Assembly: GCF_000143105.1 (NCBI RefSeq)
Contig: NW_014040765.1
Span: 434,001-498,000 of the forward strand
Source of the DNA: Grosmannia clavigera kw1407
Lineage: Eukaryota; Ascomycota; Sordariomycetes; Ophiostomatales; Ophiostomataceae
Length of the DNA: 64,000 nucleotides
Direction of reading: 5' to 3'
Positions 56,910 through 64,000 of this stretch are shown here, piece by piece. How positions within the stretch are numbered: position 1 is the stretch's first letter; the number at the start of each line of letters is the position of its first letter. Both the position numbers and the translations under genes were made by a program. The notes under the pieces were generated by a model, which had not been told where the DNA came from, did no database searches, and was given only the letters and a program-made list of their open reading frames with translations.

Positions 56910-58164
56910 ATGACTTCGACAGAATCGTGGCCGGCTACCACCAGGGCCATTGTGATCCGTGGCAAGGGTGTGGCTGCCATTGACGAGGCGGCGCCTGCGC
57001 CCAAGCTGCGTGACGGGTACCTGCGGGTGCGCACCACTGCTGTGGCCCTCAATCCGACCGATTGGAAGCACATTGATCATGTGTTGGGCGACCCGACCGG
57101 CGCTCGTGTTGGCTGTGACTATGCCGGCATTGTTGTGGAGGTTGGCAGTGGCGTGACCCAGTTCCAGCCGGGCGATCACATTGCCGGAACAGCCCACGGA
57201 TCGTGAGTTGGCGGAGACGCCGGACGGATGACTGCGTAGCTGCTTTGATCGATCTGCTGACCAGCCGTTCAGCAACGAGAGCCAGCACGAGGATGGCACG
57301 TTTGCCGAGCACATTGTGGTCAAGGCCGCGCTCGCCTTTACGATTCCGAAGAACCTCAGCAACGTGGAGGCGGCCACGCTGGGGCTGGGAGCTGGGACGG
57401 TGGTATGTTGCTGCGTTGTTTCGTCCTTCGGCCTCCGTCTTTCCCACGCTGACGGCCCATAGGGACAAGGCCTGTACCAGGCGCTCAAGATGAAGCTGCC
57501 GACGGAGCCGCTGACGAAGCCAGAGCCGGTCCTGATCTACGGCGGCTCGACGGCGACAGGCGTGCTGGGCATCCAGTTCGCCAAGCTGTCGGGCTACCGT
57601 GTCATCACGGCGGCCTCGCCGCACAACCGCGCGTACCTGCAGTCGCTCGGCGCCGATGCCGTCTTCGATTACCACGACGCCGATGCCTTTGTGGCCGACG
57701 TGGCCGCCACGGTCAAGGCCTGGGGCCTCGGCGGCCTGCGCCTCGTCTGGGACTGCATCTCGTCCGAGCAGACGGCTCGGCTGTCGGCCCGGGCGCTCTC
57801 TGCTGCCGCCGGCGATGACAGCACCGCCACGTTGCTGTACCGCAACCTGCTGCCCGTCCCGGCCGACGTGCTGACGGCGGTCGACCGGCGCATCGACAGC
57901 GCCGGCACCTTCTTCTACACGGCCCTCGGCGAGCCTTTTGTCAAGGGCATCGCGTTCCCGGCCGTGCCCGCAGACTTTGCGTTTGCCACGCGCTTCATCG
58001 CCCTGACGGCCGACCTGGCCGCGTCTGGCAAGCTGAAGCCGGTCAAGCCGATCGTCAACCGTGGCGGCGCCGGCCTCGACGGCGTCCTCGTCGGACTCCA
58101 GGAGCTCAAAGCCGACAAGGTCAGCGGCGGCAAGCTCGTGTACACGATCGGGCCCCAGGAGTGA
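56910..58164 (+). CDS. zinc-binding-dehydrogenase (MDR) family reductase, ToxD/enoyl reductase-like
   Basis: Three exons: 56910-57202, 57273-57402 and 57463-58164; 374 aa. The N-terminal GroES-like half contains ALNPTDWKHID and RVGCDYAGIVVEVGSGVTQFQPGDHI. The second exon supplies HEDGTFAEHIVVK. The Rossmann half has IYGGSTATGVLGIQFAKLSGYRV with the NADPH-binding GGSTATG loop. Zinc-ligand cysteines of classical alcohol dehydrogenases are missing, as in quinone oxidoreductase and trans-acting enoyl reductase members. These reduce alpha,beta-unsaturated ketones, quinones or polyketide intermediates with NADPH. The name 'ToxD-like' refers only to a family label used for such reductases; no polyketide synthase lies nearby, so a metabolic-cluster role is not supported. 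Convergent with the DUF7053-like gene, 291 bp away. Confidence 0.9.
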
Positions 58165-58455
58165 GGGTCCCGGCGTGAGAGTGATGCTGCAGCAGGCACC
58201 AAAAGCAAGTAGAACAGTCTGACCCAGTACACAGAAATAGAAATACAGCAAACTTGTGCAACAGGTTTCGTGGATACAGACATCATGCAGTACACAGACT
58301 GCCAGCCACTGAAGGTGTATCAAGACCAATTGCAGGATAAGTGCATTTAAGGGGGTATCTTGGAAAAGGCCGCCATGAGAGCGAATACCGAATATTCATG
58401 ACAACAGGCGGCGCTTAAAGACAAAATGACAAAAAAGAGTAACCAAGATGTACAA

Positions 58456-59004
58456 TCATGCCTGTTGCTGCATGATCTCCCGGACGACCGACCGGAGGAT
58501 ATCCATGTGCGCGGCCTGGAAGCTGCGGCCGACAAACGGCTTGACGAGAACGCTGCACTCGACCCGGGCCTCTTCGACGAGCTCATAGGCGACAGCAGAC
58601 GGGAGCGGGCTGCCATCTACGTCGTTGTCCAGGGCCTCGGCGCCGGTGACGGCCGGCTGCACGCGCCAGGTGCTCCAAACGCGCACGCCACCGGCGGCGA
58701 AGCTGCGGCAGCGCAGGCCGTCATCGAAGCGCTGCATCACGCAAGGGATGACGACCTGCTTGGTGGCCAGGCCGGGCACGAGGACGATGCGGTCGACGAC
58801 TTCAAAGGCAGCCAGCGCTTGGCCGTCGTCGCGGAAGAAGGCGTCGTCGACGATCTCGCGCAGGTCGACCGGGCGGCGGCGGTACGAGACCAGAAACGGG
58901 TTGGGCGTGATGAGCGGCTCGTAGCGGTGCATCGCCTGGATGACCTGTCCGGGCGACAGTGCTGCCGGCAGCGGGATGGCGAGGTGGAACGTGAGGGTCG
59001 GCAT
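58456..59004 (-). CDS. DUF7053-like conserved fungal protein
   Basis: Single exon, 182 aa. It starts MPTLTFHLAIPLPAALSPGQ, followed by VIQAMHRYEPLITPNPFLVSYRR, LVPGLATKQVVIPCVMQRFDDG and a C-terminal SVLVKPFVGRSFQAAHMDILR. The order (an early VIxxLHxYxxLIxxNPLV-type helix, a central beta-rich region with a glycine loop, and a final helix near the end) is that of fungal DUF7053 proteins, which look like small START/polyketide-cyclase-type folds of unknown function. No signal peptide or membrane segment, so probably cytosolic. The DUF assignment is by resemblance. Confidence 0.7.
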   Translation of the reverse strand: MPTLTFHLAIPLPAALSPGQVIQAMHRYEPLITPNPFLVSYRRRPVDLREIVDDAFFRDDGQALAAFEVVDRIVLVPGLATKQVVIPCVMQRFDDGLRCRSFAAGGVRVWSTWRVQPAVTGAEALDNDVDGSPLPSAVAYELVEEARVECSVLVKPFVGRSFQAAHMDILRSVVREIMQQQA

Positions 59005-60080
59005 GCTGCACAGATTCGTCTTTCTGCTGTCTGCTTTGGTCCGTTCTCTTCGTGCACTCGATCTTCAGCCGGCCGGCTTTATACGAAGTACGTTCCGTGG
59101 CGCCGAGGTAAGACGCAGAGCGTTGCTGTAAGCTGAAAGGACACGAGACTCTCCACCAATGACGCTAGAACAGAAGCAGCAGGAGAGTGACAAAGGCGAA
59201 GGCGAAGAAAGACGGAAGAAACAACGGAGACATAAAGGACCAAGAATAGAGGGGAAGCTCTGTCGACTAAGAAAGGGGGGATATCGCCTCTCATCCCTTG
59301 TCGAGAGATACGACGCAGATCCGTTTTGCTTGTGCGCCAGGCACGACGATTTTCACAGCACGACTGGCGACATTGGCCGGCTTCGGCTAGCAGCAACCGG
59401 AAGCAGGAACACAAGAACACACAAAGAGGGGCCTTGTGGATGTCTGAGGTGGGTGGTAAAACAAAGCCTCCTTCCCCTTGGCCGTCCCGTACTCGTAGTC
59501 TGTTCTGTTCGAAGTCGATGACGAAATGCCGCCTCTGTTCCTAATTATAGCTACTATGTACGTGATGGGGTTGTGCTGACTTCATATCACGTGCCGGTGA
59601 AGTGGCTGTGCAGCGGTGAGTACTAGAGCTGTGGCTTTCGAGATCCTTGCAGCCATTGTCACCACTCTGGATGGAGAGCGACCGTTCTGATTCCGGTCTT
59701 GGAACCCCTGCTGGCCCGTCTGCAACCTAACCGATGCGAGGGCCTGCTCCGTATTTGTCGTGACGATGTCCGCTCTGCTTTAGCTGCCGGCCAAATAGAC
59801 TTTGTCCCAGTCGACTCCCCCACAAGGTTGCGCTCTTCCGCTTCTCCACTGCGATGACTGTCCAGGAAAATCGCTTTCTTCTGGAAACGCACGGCGAGGC
59901 AAGACGAGGCAAGACAAGGCGAACGTGAAACAAAACACATGCGAACCGATTGCGGCGAGGCTCAAGAGGCGGTCTGCAGAACCGCCGACGCCCAACCGCC
60001 TCTTCGCACGTAAGTTTTCAGATCAATACGTGGTCTGCTGTGGTGAGCCGTGACTCCTGCACGGCAAGTCCAAGTTTCAC

Positions 60081-60112
60081 AGCCTGCTAGCCTGCCAGCC
60101 TGCCAGCCTGCC
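60081..60112. repeat. 8-bp tandem repeat (AGCCTGCC)4
   Basis: Four head-to-tail copies of AGCCTGCC, the first with one mismatch, in non-coding DNA. Confidence 0.8.
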
Positions 60113-62351
60113 AATCTCTGCTTCCTTTCCCTTTTCCTTCCGCCTCTCGCGTTGCCTCCCCGGATGTACTCCGTACATACATAGTACGCCGTAAGAGCAG
60201 CCAGATGTCGAGGAGGCGGTGAGCGAGACGCTAAACTGCTTTGAGCTTTCAAATCGCTGGGAGGCATGGCAAGTGCCAGACTGCCTCCACCTCGGGGGTT
60301 TTTTGCCTGTCGTTTCTGTCGTCTCTGTCGTTTGCGTCGGCTGCGATTACAGGTGGATACATGCACTCCGTAATATTGTTACGTAGCTGTCAGTCGGGGA
60401 AGCGCGTGCGCGGCTCAACATCGCCAGCTCAGAGCAGATGGCCATGGCTGAGATCTGATGGAGTCTTACCATGGCATTGCGGCCGTAATGCAGACCTGCC
60501 CAACTGTGGCGCCCATGGGGCGACTGAGCGGCATAGCGGCATAGCTTAGTTAGCACGTGCGCGTTAGGCCCCGTGCCTGTATGAGTAATAATACGAGTAC
60601 GAGTACAAGAGAACTTGGCAGTACGGAGTACAGTGGCTGGTATCGGCCTGACAGCATGTCCAAAGGACCCTTTCCCAGGTGACCGGCTGCGCTCATTGAG
60701 AGCGCAGACAGGTGCCGGGAGCGTGTATGCGTCGCCATCTCGCTCCGTGCTTGCTCCGAACTATCAGAGAAGGGTGTGGCTGCATCGCCAGCTCGCTAGC
60801 ACGACAAATGGCTGCCGCCCATCGTGCGGAACATCTGCATCATGCACCACCGTGCAGATGAGGGCAACCTGAAAGGTCCCCAAGGCCCCACATTGGCTGC
60901 TTGCCAAGCCGATTTTTCCATCTTGCCGTTCCTTCCACCAGCAAAGTACCCTGAACGCAGCGCTGTCGCCTGCCGCGCATAGCGCCCCAACGGTCCAGGT
61001 AGCGGTACATGCGACGTATTTTGTTGGTGCAGGACGACACAGGCGAGACAAAGGGCTCCCCATTCGCCACGCGCACGTACGCGCCAGGACGACCCGTCCC
61101 GGGAGAGGTTCTTTAGACATGACGCGAGCGGACGCGATGCTGGAATCCGTTGGAAGGCGGCGCCTGGGGTTTTATCATCAACCGAGCGGGCAGTGTTGGA
61201 ACGTGGACAAGTCCGTACGGGCACTTCTTACCACGTATTCACGTCCATTAGGCTCAGGGTCGGCTCGTGGGTGATCTGTTTCAGCCCCTCGCCCTGTGAC
61301 GGCGCAGAGGTCTTCTTCCCATAGGCAGTCGTCTTAGCTTCCCGGCCACCGAGTTTTCTCCCCTCCCATAGGACCAGCGCTGGCCAGGGGATGGATTTGA
61401 GGACTCCAGGCCGGAGGGGTTAGACACGAAAATAGAGGGGTGATTCGCTAGGCAAGACAAACGCAGCAAAATACGTAGGGCGAGGCAAAACAGGCGATGC
61501 AATTACGAACTATTGACTGGCTGTGTTGACAGACCTGGCCAGGGTGGCTCTTGCTCTTCTCGTCCACAGCACGAAATATCTTACTTGGCACCTTATTATC
61601 TAGCTGTTGCCTGCTCGGCCTGAAAAAGGAAGGTGCGCCATTCCCGTCCGCCCTTCAGGGCAATTGCTAGAGTCTCGGCGTATTCGTAACATCGCATTGC
61701 CTCCTCGGACTCTTCCCATCTCCACGAAGGCAAACAGTCACAGACAGCGAGAGCGTTCGTACGACAACCATTGGTCGTCGCCCTCCCATCACCTCTCCAA
61801 TCCGCAATCCACCCACACCGTCGAGGTGACGATCCGCTCTTGTTCACACTAGTACCCCGTCCACCCCCCGGAGTGGCCTAGAAACGCCAAACCGTCTGCC
61901 AATCGTCGGCCGTTCCCAGCCATCCCCCGGTCCATTGATCACAGCGTCGCTTGTCTTGTCGCCCTCTCGTCTTCCTTTTTTCTGCTTTGAGGCTTTCTTT
62001 CCCTCTTTCTTCCCCTGCACGTCCCCTGTGGGAATCGAAAGTTTGCGCGATACGCGCCTCCCGACCAAGACCAACACCGCGTCGTACGAGACGTGAAGAA
62101 AGACGACAAACAACGACAAGCCGAACCGAAGAGGAAAAATACACACACAGAGACAAGGCAGAGCGTTCTGTGCCGGATCAGCAGCCCACCCGTCCGACTC
62201 CAGCGTGATCCCGCTTCGGCGTCCCGCAGTCTCGCGCTTCAACCGCCCTGACTCTGTCAACCTGGCATTGCTCTCTTCTTGTCCGCCGTGGCGGCTCTTC
62301 CCTTCCCTCCTTGTCTCTAACCTGCAATTGCTTTGCTGCAAACAAGGACCA

Positions 62352-62393
62352 GGGGAACCTGGCTTCTGCCCTGGGGAACCTGGCTTCTGCCCT
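62352..62393. repeat. 21-bp perfect tandem duplication
   Basis: Two exact adjacent copies of a 21-bp unit beginning GGGGAACCTGGCTTCTGCC (62352-62372 and 62373-62393). This is a recent slippage-type duplication in the presumed leader of the right-edge gene. Confidence 0.85.
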
Positions 62394-63325
62394 GGCTCGA
62401 TATAAGGTATGTATCTCTGCCTTATCCAGAGCCCAAGCCTACGCGCGTTTGCCAAACTGCTCAGCCCTCTGGCCTCCCTTTCCCGCCTCGACATGCATGG
62501 CCTCCCCTCTTCGTGTTGCTACTGAGCAAGTCTCTCTCACCGCCCTGATATTCTAACACTTCCTGCATGACAGCACCGTCCACAGATCGCAACATAAACC
62601 ATCGACAGTCGCAGTGGTAAACAACAGGTGTGTCACACAACGCCACCCTCCATTGCCGTCCTCTGTCCTGTCGCCTGCGCGTCTCCCCCACCACTTGCCC
62701 TGTGGTGCATGGTACCTACATCATCTTGCGATCACACTGCCAAACAATCACCAATCCTGCTTGGTGCAGCCCCTCCCAATTCCGAATCCTCGCGGCCCAT
62801 TGGCCCCCTTATCGCTCAGCCCTCCGTCCCCTTGCAGCCATGAGGATCGAGCGCCGACTAGACAGAGGACGGAAAACAAAACCAGAGACTAAAAAATCGC
62901 CCTTTACATCTACTGACTTCTCCACCAGCAATTGTAGGGCCTGGCCGACGCGACGACTTTCTTGACCCATCCCTCCCTCCGCCCCTCTTCCCATCTCCTT
63001 GTGGTCAGAGGCAGGCAATGGTAGGTCGTGCCGCGTCTTCTAACTAGTAGGAACTCGATGAGATTCGCGCCATCTCAAGTACCTGGATCGCCTCCAGCCC
63101 CGACTCAATCCCGACTGTGCAGCAACCCGCGTAGTGCAGACTCGATTTTCGAGCGACCGTCCGAAGCAGAGCCCCTCAACCCGTCGCCAAACTAACCGCG
63201 ACGCTTTAGCTCATTCCTACGACACTCTCAAACCAGGCTCCTTATTGCCAGCTCTCATCTTTTTGCTGCGTCCATGAGTCTGACAACAGCCTTCAAGTGC
63301 ACCGTCAGTTCGCTAGACAATCAAT

Positions 63326-63529
63326 ATGGCCGCCGTCCAGCTTCTTGCGTTGCGCCCCAACAGCGTTACCGTAGAAGGCGTCGCATATGGCTCCTCAACG
63401 ACCCGATATGGGACAAAGGCGACTGGGTGGGATGATGGCGCGGAGGACAGCTGTTCTGGTGTCCCCTGGTCTGCTGAGGACTTGCGCATCCGCATGCGCT
63501 GCATTGCTTCGGCCTGGACACAACTTCGG
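63326..63529 (+). CDS. probable first coding exon of a gene running off the right edge
   Basis: ATG at 63326 opens 68 codons (MAAVQLLALRPNSVTVEGVA and onward, including an acidic WDDGAED and an Arg-rich RIRMRC) that end exactly at a phase-0 donor CGG|GTGAGA at 63530. No stop precedes the donor, and the region upstream is a long CT-rich leader, as for other regulatory genes here. No family can be named from 68 residues. The rest of the gene would lie beyond 64000, which implies an intron of at least several hundred bases, unusually long for this window. Confidence 0.35.
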
Positions 63530-64000
63530 GTGAGATTTCTCTTCGTTTTGCTCCTTTCTCTAAACCCTACGCCCTACCTCTCCCTGTACCGTGTTGCGCT
63601 TGGCACTATCATGTCTTCCCGTCTGCCATATGTGCCTGTTTTACTCTGTATATACGCGCAATGGTTCTGCGGCAAGCAGGCGGCTACACACGAGAGGGCG
63701 CCATATGATATTACCACTTCGGTCAGGTTTCGATATTTCTATTTCTCTTATATTTGTACATTTTTGCCATATTTTCTCCCCTCCAAATTCCCATCCTTTT
63801 GCCTCTACTGCCTCCTGGAGAGAGAGCCTCTGCTTGCATGCATGCTGGCGGCTCCTGTATATGGGCCTGCCAGCCTTGCAAATTAAGCCGCTGGCGGGTC
63901 AACTGGGTCTCTTAATATCCATCCTGCTACCACGTCAAAAACAATTGTTTGGTGCCATGGTGGTCCTCGACTTACACTGTTTTCTTGGAAAACGACTTTG
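63530..64000 (+). other. right-edge sequence, probable intron
   Basis: T-rich and full of stops in the frame of the preceding exon. No acceptor leading to convincing coding sequence is seen before the window ends. A short frame with hydrophobic residues (around 63600-63780) is AT-driven and not supported. Confidence 0.3.

Larger units (their letters stand above)
59005..63325. other. long intergenic region
   Basis: About 4.3 kb without a supported gene. It contains two short tandem repeats (60081-60112 and 62352-62393), GTACTCCGTAC-type motifs (60168-60180, 60620-60632) and ACGAGTAC copies (60593-60605). The last 1.5 kb is pyrimidine-rich, as expected for a long 5' leader of the gene that begins near 63326. 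Open frames up to about 215 codons overlap on both strands and look like chance. Confidence 0.45.

Noticed and set aside
56910..58164. Calling the reductase part of a polyketide cluster
   Set aside because: No synthase, transporter or cluster regulator lies within reach. CRZ1 and a DUF7053-like gene are its neighbours.

Overview
The window is nuclear DNA of a filamentous ascomycete (Pezizomycotina, most likely Sordariomycetes; I would guess Ophiostomatales, but only weakly). The evidence is short spliceosomal introns (47-113 bp, GTAAGT/GTATGT/GTGAGT donors, CTAAC/CTGAC branch sites), GC-rich coding exons, long gene-free spacers, and typical filamentous-fungus genes: a CFEM GPI-anchored protein, alternative oxidase, a CRZ1-type zinc-finger factor and a Ran1-type kinase. 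I built all gene models by hand from splice signals and reading-frame arithmetic.

Left part (1-20.5 kb): a Ran1/SKS1-type Ser/Thr kinase (+), a PCI/CSN8-like protein (-), a degraded coding relic near 9.1-9.7 kb, a WD-repeat protein resembling TFIIIC subunit Sfc6/Tfc6 (-), a single-exon MYND-finger protein (+), a small CFEM GPI protein (-) and a five-exon MFS transporter (+).

Middle part (20.5-38 kb): a membrane-anchored histidine acid phosphatase (-), then a strongly diverged arginyl-tRNA synthetase paralogue (-) in which both class-I signature motifs are lost. Next comes an AT-rich, gene-poor accessory stretch (about 24.9-33.4 kb). It holds a frameshifted multi-exon gene for a coiled-coil/membrane protein of a fungal accessory family, a 962-bp segment bounded by 28-bp inverted repeats, and a 13-bp perfect hairpin. 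A secreted phospholipase C-type phosphoesterase (-), a short coding relic (+) and a peroxisomal 2,4-dienoyl-CoA reductase with a C-terminal AKL (-) follow.

Right part (38-64 kb) is conserved core: a Rad60/Esc2-type SUMO-like protein (+), the ribosome-assembly KH protein Pno1/Dim2 with eight exons (-), Mdm31/32 of the mitochondrial inner membrane (+, divergent from PNO1), eIF3j/Hcr1 (-), a type II O-fucosyltransferase-like protein (+), alternative oxidase (+) with two CGG-N8-CGG direct repeats upstream, the CRZ1 orthologue (+), a zinc-binding-dehydrogenase-type reductase (+), a DUF7053-like protein (-), and probably the first exon of a gene that runs off the right edge.

The genes do not form one pathway. 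The most unusual items are the ArgRS-like protein without HIGH/KMSKS signatures, the AT-rich island with its inverted repeats and broken accessory gene, and the many copies of a near-palindromic GTACTCCGTAC motif in spacers. I recognised no tRNA or rRNA gene, CRISPR array or intact transposase.
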